DNA of 37,293 bases from CALMKX01 sp044869955 (GTDB lineage: Bacteria > Acidobacteriota > Thermoanaerobaculia > Multivoradales > SZUA-115), in assembly GCA_044869955.1 (NCBI GenBank), contig JBIOYC010000169.1:1-37293 (forward strand), in the 5' to 3' direction. The notes beneath the pieces are model-generated. The model searched no databases, was not told the DNA's origin, and saw nothing but the letters and a program-made list of their open reading frames with translations. Positions 28,317 to 36,600 of this stretch are shown piece after piece; position 1 is the stretch's first letter; every line of letters starts with the position of its first letter. The position numbers and the translations under genes were made by a program.

Positions 28317-28332
28317 AGGACCTGGAGGTCCT
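28317..28332. promoter_or_regulatory. Perfect palindrome in the leader of the giant toxin-like gene
   Basis: AGGACCTGGAGGTCCT consists of two 7-base arms with a 2-base centre. It lies between the putative promoter and the start codon of the giant gene, about 45 bases upstream of the ATG. It could be an operator for a dimeric regulator; the 2-base spacer is too short for a good RNA hairpin. No regulator gene is visible in the window. Confidence 0.35.
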
Positions 28333-28439
28333 CGATCACGACTCCAGCTCGGTCGGCGAACGAACCTGGACACCGCGGACCCAGAAGACCCAGCCAGAGG
28401 TGGTTCGAAACGACCGGTGCAACGCAGTGAGAGGACAGA

Positions 28440-28467
28440 AGTCTAGCCAACGGCCATGCAGAGTCAA
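28440..28467 (-). promoter_or_regulatory. Putative sigma70-like promoter for the giant-gene operon
   Basis: Read on the minus strand, TTGACT (28467-28462) and TAGACT (28445-28440) are separated by 16 bases, close to the -35/-10 consensus and unusually AT-rich for this DNA. It would start transcription near 28433 and give a leader of about 160 bases before the ATG at 28272. This is a consensus match only. Confidence 0.45.
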
Positions 28468-28686
28468 GTGGCTTCATGCAAACAAGGCGAAACAACCGAG
28501 GCGGTGCCGAGTCGGGTCTCTGGCCTGCCCTGGCGACGCCCTGCTCCGACCCGAGAAGAGGGAGCCATGCCCCATCGCTTCATGGCACATCGATTGCTCA
28601 CTTACCCCCATCGGCCTGGAGAGCCGCTTGCGCAGCGCCATTTCGACGTGACACGAGCGCGAGCCGGCCCCCTTCTCGTCGCGGCG

Positions 28687-29672
<986 letters not shown>

Positions 29673-29676
<4 letters not shown>

Positions 29677-30578
29677 TCGCCGGCCCCTCTTCCGCCCGCC
29701 TCTCCCCCGAGCTCCTCGCCCAGATCAAGGCGTTGCACTTCCGTACCCGCCGGCTGGTGACCGAGACCTTCGCCGGCCGCTACGAGAGCGCCTTCCGCGG
29801 CCGGGGCATGGAATTCGACCAGGTGCGGGAGTACCAGCCGGGGGATGAGGTGCGTTCCATCGACTGGAACGTCACCGCTCGCACCGGAGCGCCTCACGTC
29901 AAGCTCCATCGCGAGGAGCGGGAGCTGACCGTGCTGGTGGTGGTGGACGTCAGCCGCTCGGGCTCCTTCGGCTCGACCGGGCGCCTGAAGCGGGAGATGG
30001 CGGCGGAGGTGGCAGCCCTGCTGGCTTACACCGCCATCGCCAGCAACGACCGCGTGGGCCTGCTCGCGGTCAGCGACCGCGTCGAGCTCTTCGTGCCACC
30101 CAAGAAGGGCCGCGGCCACGGCTGGCGCCTGATCCGCGGCATCCTCACCCTCGAGCCCGAGGGGCGGGGCACCGACCTCGGCCTGGCCTTCGACTTCCTC
30201 GGCCGCGTGCTGTCCCGTCGCTCGGTGGTGTTCGTGATCTCGGACTTCTTCGCCGAGGGCTACGAGACGGGGCTCTCCCTCGCAGCCCGCCGTCACGAGC
30301 TCGCCGCCGTGGTGCTCACCGACCGCCGGGAGGAGGAGCTGCCGGCCGTGGGCCTGCTGGCCCTCGAGGACGCCGAGAGCGGCGAGGTCGCCGTGATCGA
30401 CAGCTCGGACCCGGACGTCGCCCGCCACCTCGCCGCCACCGCGGAGCGGGAGCGCGAGCGCCGCCGGGCCCTGCTCGCCTCGCTGCGGGTCGATCACCTC
30501 GAGCTCGCCACCCACCGGCCGCCGATCGACGACCTGGTGCGCTTCTTCCACGCCCGGGAGGCCCGGCGGCCACGATGA
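29673..30578 (+). CDS. DUF58 domain protein (VWA-like) of the MoxR operon
   Basis: The protein has 301 residues from a GTG at 29673 overlapping the moxR stop (GTGA). The family signature is plain: GRGMEFDQVREYQPGDEVRSIDW (given here as GMEFDQVREYQPGD and EVRSIDWNVTART), followed by VLVVVDVSRSGSFG, a VWA-like strand and metal-site-like loop, and VVFVISDFF. DUF58 proteins almost always sit directly after moxR and before VWA genes, as here, and are thought to act with the ATPase at the envelope. No signal peptide or membrane segment is seen. The stop overlaps the next start (ATGA), which again implies coupled translation. Confidence 0.93.
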
Positions 30579-31105
30579 CTGCTCCCGACATCCGCGGCCT
30601 CAAGCCCCTGCTGGCTCCGACCCCCGACCCGCTCTGGCCGTGGCTGGTGGCTCTGGCCGCCGCAGCCTTGCTCGGCGCGCTGTGGGCCTGGCGCCGGGCG
30701 CGCAGGCTCCCGGCGGCCCCGGCGGCGGCGCCCCACAGCCCCCGACGGTCGGCCTACGAGGAGGCCCTGCTCGGCCTCGCCGAGCTCGCCGCCGTCGAAA
30801 CTCTCGATCCCGCCGCCGTCCGCCGTCTGCACTTCGAGCTCTCCGAGCGCCTCCGCGCCTGGGTCGAGGCCTGCTTCGGCGTCAACGCCACCGACCTGAC
30901 CACCGAGGAGATCGTCGCCCGGCTCACCGAGCTGCGCAGCCTGCCTCGTGCCCGCACCGAGGAGCTGGCGAACCTGCTCCAGGCCGCCGACGGGGTGAAG
31001 TTCGCCGCCGAGCCGGCCAGCGAAGGGGCCTGCCGAGCGCGGGTGGCGAGCGCCCTCGCCTTCGTCGAGGCCACCCGCAGCGAAGCCCTCGAGGAGGCGG
31101 CATGA
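30575..31105 (+). CDS. DUF4381-like single-pass membrane protein
   Basis: The protein has 176 residues starting at ATG 30575 in an ATGA overlap with the DUF58 gene. A proline-rich N-terminus (LAPTPDPLWPW) leads into one transmembrane helix (about residues 22-40) followed by Arg-rich sequence. A helical cytosolic domain follows (YEEALLGLAELA, FELSERLRAWVEACFGVNATDLTTEEIV, about 60-170). This matches the DUF4381 family, found between DUF58 and BatA genes, and resembles the cytosolic tail of BatD proteins. The biochemical role is unknown. The start of batA follows 13 bases after its stop. Confidence 0.82.
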   Translation: MTAPDIRGLKPLLAPTPDPLWPWLVALAAAALLGALWAWRRARRLPAAPAAAPHSPRRSAYEEALLGLAELAAVETLDPAAVRRLHFELSERLRAWVEACFGVNATDLTTEEIVARLTELRSLPRARTEELANLLQAADGVKFAAEPASEGACRARVASALAFVEATRSEALEEAA

Positions 31106-31118
31106 GGGGGCTCACCTC

Positions 31119-32132
31119 GTGAAGGAACTGATCTGGGCCGATCCCTGGCTGCTCGCCCTGGCCCCGCCCCTGGCCGTGGCGGCGCTGGCAGCCTGGCGCC
31201 GGCGGCGTACGCCGCCCACCCTCGCCTACTCCCAGGTCTCTCGCCTCTCCGGGGCACCGCCCTCGCGCTCGCTGCGCGCCCGCTCCGGGCTCGCGGGGCT
31301 GCGCTGGGCCAGCCTCGTCTTGCTGGTGGCGGCCCTGGCCCGGCCCCAGCTCGCCGAGCGGCTCACCCAGGCCAGCGCCGAGGGCATCGAGATCGTGGTC
31401 GCCCTCGACACCTCGGGCAGCATGCGCGGCCTCGACCTCGACACCGAGCAGCCGATCCCGGCCCGCCGCGACCGCCTGACCATCGCCAAGGAGGTGATGG
31501 CCCGCTTCGCCGCCGGCCGGCCCAACGACGCCCTCGGCCTGGTGATCTTCGGCGAGCAGGCCTTCACCCAATGCCCCCTGACCCTCGACCACGGCGTGTT
31601 CCGCGGCCTGCTCGAGAAGGTGCAGATCGGCGTCGCCGGCGACGCCACCGCCCTGGGGGCTGGCCTGGCCACGGCGGTCAGGCGCCTTTCCAGCACCCGC
31701 GCCCGCTCCAAGGTGGTGATCCTGGTGACCGACGGCCGCAACAACGGCGGCGCCCTCTCCCCCGTCGAGGCCGCCGAGGCCGCCCGCGCCCTGGGCATCC
31801 GCGTCTACACCGTCGGCGTCGCGGGCCAGGGCAAGGCCCCCTTCCTGGTGCCGAGCGCGTTCGGCGACCAGATCGTCTACCACGACGTGGATCTCGACTC
31901 CGAAACCCTCGCCGAGATCGCCCGGCGCACCGGCGGCGCCTTCTTCCGGGCCCAAGACGCTCGCGCCCTGGACGAGATCTACCAACGCATCGACGGCCTC
32001 GAGAAGAGCGAGCTGGTGACCTTCTCCCGCCTGGAGACCGAAGAGCGCTTCCCCTGGCTGGTGCTGCCGGCCCTGGGGCTGCTGCTGGTCGAGATCGGGC
32101 TGGGCGCCAGCCGCCTCGCCACCCTGCCATGA
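31119..32132 (+). CDS. batA: BatA-type VWA membrane protein
   Basis: The protein has 337 residues from GTG 31119, with GAGGGGG eight bases upstream. Two N-terminal membrane helices (about 7-26 and 59-76) flank a short Arg-rich loop. A VWA domain follows with an intact MIDAS: DTSGS from residue 97, a Thr in GDATALGAGL and D in LVTDGRNN. A last helix (about 308-330) anchors the C-terminus. This membrane-VWA-membrane layout and the length are typical of BatA. The family is implicated in aerotolerance and stress resistance in Bacteroides and Leptospira, though its mechanism is unsettled. It is a natural partner of the MoxR ATPase. The stop overlaps batB by four bases. Confidence 0.93.
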   Translation: MKELIWADPWLLALAPPLAVAALAAWRRRRTPPTLAYSQVSRLSGAPPSRSLRARSGLAGLRWASLVLLVAALARPQLAERLTQASAEGIEIVVALDTSGSMRGLDLDTEQPIPARRDRLTIAKEVMARFAAGRPNDALGLVIFGEQAFTQCPLTLDHGVFRGLLEKVQIGVAGDATALGAGLATAVRRLSSTRARSKVVILVTDGRNNGGALSPVEAAEAARALGIRVYTVGVAGQGKAPFLVPSAFGDQIVYHDVDLDSETLAEIARRTGGAFFRAQDARALDEIYQRIDGLEKSELVTFSRLETEERFPWLVLPALGLLLVEIGLGASRLATLP

Positions 32133-33148
32133 GCGCCTGGAACCTCGCCGCGCCCGAAGCCCTGGGCTGGCTCTGGCTGGTGCCGGCGGCCGGCGCCCTC
32201 TACGCCTGGAGCGCCCGGCGCCGCCGGCAGAGGCTGGCCCTCTTCGCCGACACCGAGCTGGGCCGCCGGCTGACCCGCGGCCTGTCGCCCCGGCGGCGGC
32301 GGATCAAGGTCTCTCTGGTGCTCGTCGGCCTGAGCGCCGCGGCCTTCTCCCTGGCTCAACTGCAGTGGGGCTTCGAATGGCAGGAGGTCGCCCAGGCCGG
32401 GGCGGACCTGGTGGTGGCGGTCGATCTCTCCGAGTCGATGCTCGCCGAGGACTCCGGCGCGGGGACGCCCCTGTCTCGGCTGGAGCAGGCCCACCGCGAG
32501 GTGCTGGACCTGCTCTCCCGCTCGCCGGGGGACCGCATCGCCCTGGTCGCCTTCGCCGGCACCGCCTCCCTGGAGTGCCCCCTGACCCGCGACCACGGCG
32601 CCGCGGCGGTTTTCCTCGACAGCTTCCAGCCCGACCTGCTGCCCTTGCCCGGCTCGGACCTGGGCGCGGCGCTGCGGGTGTCCCTCGGCGCCTTCTCCGG
32701 CGGCCCGGGGCGCTCGCGCTCGATCCTCCTGGTCAGCGACGGCGAGGACCACGAGGGGGCCGCCCAGAGCGCGGCCGCCGAAGCCGCGAGGGCCGGCGTG
32801 CCGATCTACACCCTCGGCGTGGGCGGCACCGCCGGGGCCCCCCTGCCCCGGGCCGACGGCAGTCTGCGCCGGGACGCCGGAGGGGAGCTGGTGCTCTCCC
32901 GTCTGGACGAGAGGAGCCTCGGCGCCCTGACCGCCGCCAGCGGCGGCCTCTACCGCCGAGCCGTGCCCGGCGACGAGGACCTCGAGGCCCTGCTCGCCCA
33001 CGGCCTGGGCCGGGATGGCGACGCCGCGCGGGAGAGCGGCGAGCGGCGCCGCCGCTTCCACCACCGCTTCCAGTGGCTGCTCGCCCTGGCCGTCGCCGCC
33101 CTGTCGATCGAGCCGTGGATCGGGGAGCGCGGGAGGGAGGGGGAATGA
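32129..33148 (+). CDS. batB: BatB-type VWA membrane protein
   Basis: The protein has 339 residues starting at ATG 32129 in an ATGA overlap with batA and no separate ribosome site. It has the same layout as BatA: helices at about 11-28 and 60-77, a VWA domain with MIDAS DLSES (D99, S101, S103), and LVSDGED. The Thr-type metal ligand appears as Ser in GSDLGAAL. A C-terminal helix (QWLLALAVAALSIEPW) closes the protein. Two different VWA proteins in tandem are the rule in bat operons and may form a heteromer in the membrane. The stop overlaps the TPR gene start by four bases, directly in front of the palindromic element. Confidence 0.93.
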   Translation: MSAWNLAAPEALGWLWLVPAAGALYAWSARRRRQRLALFADTELGRRLTRGLSPRRRRIKVSLVLVGLSAAAFSLAQLQWGFEWQEVAQAGADLVVAVDLSESMLAEDSGAGTPLSRLEQAHREVLDLLSRSPGDRIALVAFAGTASLECPLTRDHGAAAVFLDSFQPDLLPLPGSDLGAALRVSLGAFSGGPGRSRSILLVSDGEDHEGAAQSAAAEAARAGVPIYTLGVGGTAGAPLPRADGSLRRDAGGELVLSRLDERSLGALTAASGGLYRRAVPGDEDLEALLAHGLGRDGDAARESGERRRRFHHRFQWLLALAVAALSIEPWIGERGREGE

Positions 33149-34035
33149 GAGCCCTCACCCCTGCCCCTCTCCCGACCCACCCGCTCCTCCCGCCCGGGCG
33201 GGGGGTTCCGAAGGCCGCTACTTTCCCCGTCGTCATTCCCGCGAAAGCGGGAATCCATCTGCTCCGGCACGGTGGAAGAAGGATGGATTCCCGCTTCCGC
33301 GGGAATGACAGACCCGAGGGGCGGACACGTGGGTCCGCCCCAAGGGCGGACGGGGCCTGGCCTTTTCTGGTAGGAGCGGACCCACGTGCTCTCCCTCTGC
33401 TCTGGAACCCCTCTCCCGGGCGGGAGGAGCGGGAGGGTCGGGAGAGGGGCAGGGGTGAGGGTCCCCGGCGGGCGCACCGCCGGGCGCCCCTCCTGTTCCT
33501 CCTCGCCCTCCCCGCCCTGGCCGGGGCTCCAGATCCCTGGCAGGCCTATGGGCGAGGGGACTTCCGGATCGCCCGGGACGGCTTCGAGGAGCTGGCCCGC
33601 GAGCGACCTGGCGACCTGCGCTTGGCCGTCGACCTCGGCAGCGCCCGCTACCAGGAAGGCGACTTCGCCGGTGCCGAGGAGGCCTTCGCCCGGGCTGCGC
33701 GCTCGGCGCAGCCCGAGGTCGCTGCGCAGGCCCTCTACAGCCTCGGTAACGCCGTCTATCGGCAGGACCGCCTCGAGGAGGCCATCGGCCACTGGCAGCA
33801 GACCCTGAACCTCGATCCCCGGGACGAGGACGCCCGCTTCAACCTCGAGCTGGCCCGCCGTGAGCTCGAGCGGCGACGAGCCGAGCAGCCGCCCCGGCAG
33901 CCACCCGCCGGGGAGCCGGCGGCCACCGTCAGCGAGCGCGAGGCCCGGCGCCTCCTCGCGGCCCTCGGCGAGCAACGGCCGACCGCTCGTCCGGCCCGGC
34001 AGGCGCGCCGCACGGCCTCTGGAAAGGACTGGTAG
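33145..34035 (+). CDS. TPR-repeat protein in BatC position, N-terminus rewritten by a palindromic insertion
   Basis: The frame encodes 296 residues from ATG 33145 (ATGA overlap with batB, strong GGGAGGGAGGGGG upstream). Only the part from about residue 108 looks like a normal protein. It begins with RRAHRRAPLLFLLALPALAG, which has the form of a signal peptide, and then has at least two TPR-like repeats (FRIARDGFEELARERPGD; YSLGNAVYRQDRLEEAIGHW; NLDPRDEDARFNLELA) and a Pro/Arg-rich tail. TPR proteins in this operon position are called BatC. Residues 3-106 are encoded by a nested inverted repeat and look like translated repeat DNA. The element leaves the frame open, but places the export signal more than 100 residues from the start. 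Export may be lost, or translation may restart further in; no in-frame ATG or GTG is seen just before the hydrophobic stretch. Confidence 0.8.
   Translation: MRALTPAPLPTHPLLPPGRGVPKAATFPVVIPAKAGIHLLRHGGRRMDSRFRGNDRPEGRTRGSAPRADGAWPFLVGADPRALPLLWNPSPGREEREGRERGRGEGPRRAHRRAPLLFLLALPALAGAPDPWQAYGRGDFRIARDGFEELARERPGDLRLAVDLGSARYQEGDFAGAEEAFARAARSAQPEVAAQALYSLGNAVYRQDRLEEAIGHWQQTLNLDPRDEDARFNLELARRELERRRAEQPPRQPPAGEPAATVSEREARRLLAALGEQRPTARPARQARRTASGKDW
33232..33309. repeat. Inner inverted repeat of the ATTCCCGC...GCGGGAAT type
   Basis: The arms 33232-33259 and 33282-33309 match at 27 of 28 positions (GTCATTCCCGCGAAAGCGGG...). Each arm is itself a small hairpin of the ATTCCCGC-NNNN-GCGGGAAT kind, like the dRS3-type repeats of Neisseria and common dispersed repeats elsewhere. 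Translated, it gives the VIPAKAGIH and MDSRFRGND peptides often seen as repeat-derived sequence in protein databases. Confidence 0.88.
33326..33388. repeat. Second inner inverted repeat with a short hairpin
   Basis: The arms 33326-33341 (CACGTGGGTCCGCCCC) and 33373-33388 match at 15 of 16 positions in inverted orientation. A perfect 8-bp hairpin with a 3-base loop (GTCCGCCC-CAA-GGGCGGAC) occupies 33333-33351 and shares the left arm. The two possible foldings compete with each other. Confidence 0.8.
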
Positions 34036-34044
34036 GAGCCTCCG

Positions 34045-35775
34045 ATGACTCGTCTGAGCCCTTGTGCCCGCCGTGCCCTGCTGCTGCTCTTGGTGGTCGC
34101 CGCGACCGAGCGCGCCGCTGCGACCGAGCGCCTCGAGGCGAAGCTCGAGCGCACCCAGGTGCCGCTCGGTGACCGCGCCCACCTCACCGTCACCCTCCAC
34201 GGCCTGGCCCGCTCGCCGATGCCCCGTTTCCCCGAGGTCACCGGGATCCGGATCCAGCTGGTGCGCCAGATGACCCGGGTCGACCTCACCGGCACCGGCG
34301 AGCCCAGCTTGGTCTTCCTCTATTTCGTCGAGGCCGCCACGCCCGGCATCTACCAGCTGGGGCCGATCACCCTGGCGCTGCCCGGTCGTGAGCTGACCGC
34401 CGAGGCCCTCACCCTCACCGTGACCGAAGGCGCCGCCGCCCTGGCGCCGGCCGAGCTCTTCACCAGCGCCACCGTCTCGACCACTGAGCCCTTCGTCGGG
34501 CAGCAGGTGCTCTACACCTGGCGCCTGTTCCGGCGCGTGCGCCTGGTCAAACCGCGACTCGAGCCCTACCGCTTCGACGGCTTCCATTTCGAGGAGCTGG
34601 GCGAGGTGGCGGACTACGAGACCACCGTCAACGGCCTGCCCTATCTGGTCCACGAGCGACGCGTCTCCCTCTTTCCCCAGCGGGCCGGCAGCCTGGCGGT
34701 CACCGGCCCGACTCTCCATTGCGGCGTGGTCACCGGCCGGCGTGGCGCCGACCGGCTGATGGACGGCTCCTTCGGAGGCTTCACCCCGGAGGCGCGGCGG
34801 CTCCCGACGGCGCCGGTCACCCTCACCGTGCGCGAGCTGCCCGCGGCGCCGGAGGGCTTCTCGGGGCTGATCGGCCGCTTCGCCTTCACCGCCACGCTCT
34901 CGAAGCAGGAGCTGCGCGTGGGGGACTCGGTGATGTTGCGCCTCGCGGTCAGCGGCAACGGCCTCTCGGAGCTGCTCCACGAGCCCCAGATCAGCGGCCT
35001 CGCGGGCTTCAAGAGCTACGCCGAGAAGCCGGTGTCGCACACCCGGCGCAACGAGAAGGGCATCACCACCGAGCGGGTGTACTCACGCGCCCTGGTGCCG
35101 CTCGAGGCCGGGCAGGCGGCGATTCCCGCCGTGCCGCTGGTCTATTTCGATCCCGAGGGAGCTGCCTACCGGCGCACGGCGAGCAAGCCCCTGACGCTCT
35201 CGATCCTGCCGGCGATCGAGACGGCGGCGCGCACCTCGGCCGCGGCCGTGATCCCCCGCCAGTCCCCGGCCACGACGACTCTCGGATCGCCCGAGCCGCG
35301 AGGCGATGGTGAAGGGCTGTCCCTGCCCCAGGCGGCGGCGGTGGCCACGGCGGTCCTGGTGCCCTCCCTGCTGCTGCTCGGCCTGGTGGTGATGCGCCGC
35401 CGGTCGATCCAGGTCCCCTCTGCCGAGGAGCTGCGCCGGCGGCAGGCCCTGACCACGGCCCTCTCGCGGCTGGCCGAGGTCGATGCCGCGCTGGGCGGCG
35501 GCCCGTCCGGCGACGCCTGCTGTGCGGCTTCCCGCACCCTGCGCAGCTACCTGGGAGATCGGCTGGGTTACGAGGGGATGGCCGCCACGGCCGCGGAGAC
35601 CGCCGCCCGTCTGGCCGCAGCGGGTCTGCCCGAGGACCTCCGCCGCGAGGTCGAATCGACCCTCGCCGCCCTCGAAGCCGGCCAGTTCAGTCGCGGCTGC
35701 CAGGGAGGACCCTGCGCCACCGCCACCCTGCGCCTGCTGCTCGAACGGCTGGACGCGGCGAGCGGGGGGGTCTGA
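34045..35775 (+). CDS. batD: BatD-type oxygen-tolerance-family membrane protein
   Basis: The protein has 576 residues from ATG 34045, with TAGGAG (overlapping the stop of the TPR gene) six bases or so upstream. It has a signal peptide (residues 1-27, ending AAAT), then a long beta-rich periplasmic part with BatD features: LEAKLERTQVPLGDRAHLTV near the start, PFVGQQVLYTWRLFRR near 150, and LSKQELRVGDSVMLRLAVSGNG near 290. One membrane helix follows at about 427-450, and then a helical cytosolic tail resembling the DUF4381-like protein earlier in the operon. BatD closes bat operons. Its C-terminus meets the convergent antitoxin gene with only three bases between the two stop codons, so no separate terminator fits there. 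Confidence 0.92.
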   Translation: MTRLSPCARRALLLLLVVAATERAAATERLEAKLERTQVPLGDRAHLTVTLHGLARSPMPRFPEVTGIRIQLVRQMTRVDLTGTGEPSLVFLYFVEAATPGIYQLGPITLALPGRELTAEALTLTVTEGAAALAPAELFTSATVSTTEPFVGQQVLYTWRLFRRVRLVKPRLEPYRFDGFHFEELGEVADYETTVNGLPYLVHERRVSLFPQRAGSLAVTGPTLHCGVVTGRRGADRLMDGSFGGFTPEARRLPTAPVTLTVRELPAAPEGFSGLIGRFAFTATLSKQELRVGDSVMLRLAVSGNGLSELLHEPQISGLAGFKSYAEKPVSHTRRNEKGITTERVYSRALVPLEAGQAAIPAVPLVYFDPEGAAYRRTASKPLTLSILPAIETAARTSAAAVIPRQSPATTTLGSPEPRGDGEGLSLPQAAAVATAVLVPSLLLLGLVVMRRRSIQVPSAEELRRRQALTTALSRLAEVDAALGGGPSGDACCAASRTLRSYLGDRLGYEGMAATAAETAARLAAAGLPEDLRREVESTLAALEAGQFSRGCQGGPCATATLRLLLERLDAASGGV

Positions 35776-35778
35776 GGG

Positions 35779-36054
35779 CTACTTGCCGGCGTAGACGGCG
35801 GCCAGCTTCTCGCTGAGCCACAGGTTGGTCAGCGTCTCGGTCGAGATCCCGAGCTGCTGGGCGTAGGAGGACATCCGTCTGGCGAGCTCGGGCTCGATCG
35901 CCGCTAGAAAGGTGCGTCTTTGGAGATCGACCTCGAAGTCGGCGCGGCTGGTTCGATCCGCAAAGTCCGCCAAGTCGTGTGTGTCCCAGAACTCCGCGGC
36001 CTCGGCGACAGAGCCAAATCGTGCCGGGATCTGCTCTTCTTCCCTAATCGTCAT
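35779..36054 (-). CDS. CopG-type (ribbon-helix-helix) antitoxin of a BrnT-like pair
   Basis: The protein has 91 residues. The N-terminus has the hallmark IPARFGSVAEAAEFWDTHDLADF of the CopG_antitoxin family (quoted as IPARFGS and EFWDTHDLADF), followed by a C-terminal ribbon-helix-helix pattern (RTFLAAIEPELARRMSSYA, LGISTETLTNLWLSEKL). Such antitoxins bind their own promoter and neutralise the partner toxin. The ATG at 36054 lies inside the end of the BrnT-like gene (11-base overlap), so the toxin gene comes first, as is usual for brnTA. It converges with batD. Confidence 0.9.
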   Translation of the reverse strand: MTIREEEQIPARFGSVAEAAEFWDTHDLADFADRTSRADFEVDLQRRTFLAAIEPELARRMSSYAQQLGISTETLTNLWLSEKLAAVYAGK

Positions 36055-36325
36055 GGAGCCTCTTTTCCCGCCGTGTCATGTTTCGGGCGCTGACCACCAA
36101 TGCTTCAGACGTTTTCTTGTACACGAAAAACACGATCAAATGCCGACCCGCTGCCGTGCGCCCCAACGCGGCGTAAAGATCTTCGCCCTGAATGTCGCCG
36201 GCTTCAACCCTGCGAAATGCGGGGCGCGAAGCGAGAACCTCCTCGACTTCCTCAGGGGCCACTTGGTGCTTGCGGTGGAGCTTGTCCACAACCGCTTCAA
36301 GCCAGATGATGCCCTGGATTCTCAT
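36044..36325 (-). CDS. brnT: BrnT-like ribonuclease toxin
   Basis: The protein has 93 residues, the usual BrnT size. Recognisable family pattern: an opening strand with W, the KHQVAPEEVEEVLASRP helix region, EDLYAALGRTAAGRHLIVFFVY (as EDLYAALGRT and RHLIVFF) and the C-terminal SARNMTRREKRL helix that carries the conserved Arg/Glu of the family. BrnT toxins are RelE-fold ribonucleases that block translation. The gene looks intact. Its ATG at 36325 lies just downstream of the decayed PIN gene, and no good Shine-Dalgarno is seen, so its promoter may lie within the pseudogene remnant. Confidence 0.87.
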   Translation of the reverse strand: MRIQGIIWLEAVVDKLHRKHQVAPEEVEEVLASRPAFRRVEAGDIQGEDLYAALGRTAAGRHLIVFFVYKKTSEALVVSARNMTRREKRLHDD

Positions 36326-36364
36326 GATTTGTCAGCGGAATTTAGTCCGATTCTGTCGGTCTTC

Positions 36365-36600
36365 TCACAGCCAGTTCTCGATCTCGAGGCCCTCGAGGCG
36401 TCATGGGGGAGCACGGGGACGCCGCCGTGGATCATCTCCTCGAGATAGCTTCGCGACCCCATAAGCCATCTCGTGGATCACGACAGCTGCGGTTGCTAGT
36501 TCCCCATGGTGGTCATCGAGCTTGGCCAGAACACGGGACTCGGGCGCGGTCGCAGGAGCTCGGACAGGATGTTGGTGTCGAGAAGGAAACGCGGCCTCAT
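36365..36600 (-). pseudogene. Decayed PIN-domain (VapC-like) toxin
   Basis: The frame from ATG 36600 starts as a textbook PIN toxin, RPRFLLDTNILSELLRPRPSPV, including the first catalytic Asp (LLDTN). It then shifts frame: the continuation LAKLDDHHGELATAAVVIHEMAYGV is in a second frame. SYLEEMIHGGVPVLPHDA is in a third, and the typical last residues LEGLEIENWL plus stop (36367-36365) are in yet another. The remnant is 236 bases against about 400 for an intact gene, and the segment between PHDA and LEGLEIENWL, which should hold the later acidic residues, is missing. At least one frameshift and two deletions are therefore needed. The start overlaps the stop of the antitoxin gene by one base, as in intact phd-vapC pairs. 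Confidence 0.87.

Larger units (their letters stand above)
28273..28686. other. Divergent intergenic region between giant genes and MoxR operon
   Basis: These 414 bases separate the minus-strand giant genes from the plus-strand MoxR operon. An ATG-initiated in-frame extension of moxR reaches back to 28456, but its predicted peptide looks non-coding and the conserved MoxR N-terminus begins at 28687. The region holds one plausible minus-strand promoter and a short perfect palindrome. I found no convincing plus-strand promoter by eye. Confidence 0.6.
33152..33461. repeat. Nested palindromic element, outer 58-bp inverted repeat
   Basis: The left arm 33152-33209 and right arm 33404-33461 are inverted copies matching at 55 of 58 positions by my alignment (arm start CCCTCACCCCTGCCCCTCTC). 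Between them lie two further inverted repeats and a short hairpin. CCCTCACCCC...CCTCTCCC-type inverted repeats and ATTCCCGCNNNNGCGGGAAT-type repeats are dispersed in many bacterial genomes. No transposase and no clear target duplication are seen, so this looks like a non-autonomous, MITE- or REP-like element. Confidence 0.88.

Noticed and set aside
28456..28686. N-terminal extension of MoxR by 77 codons from an upstream ATG
   Set aside because: The added peptide resembles no MoxR family member and has atypical composition; the ATG at 28687 gives the normal N-terminus.
32950..35040. Minus-strand frame of 696 codons opposite batB to batD
   Set aside because: It is antisense to well-supported bat genes. 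Its only readable part is the palindrome, which necessarily reads similarly on both strands.
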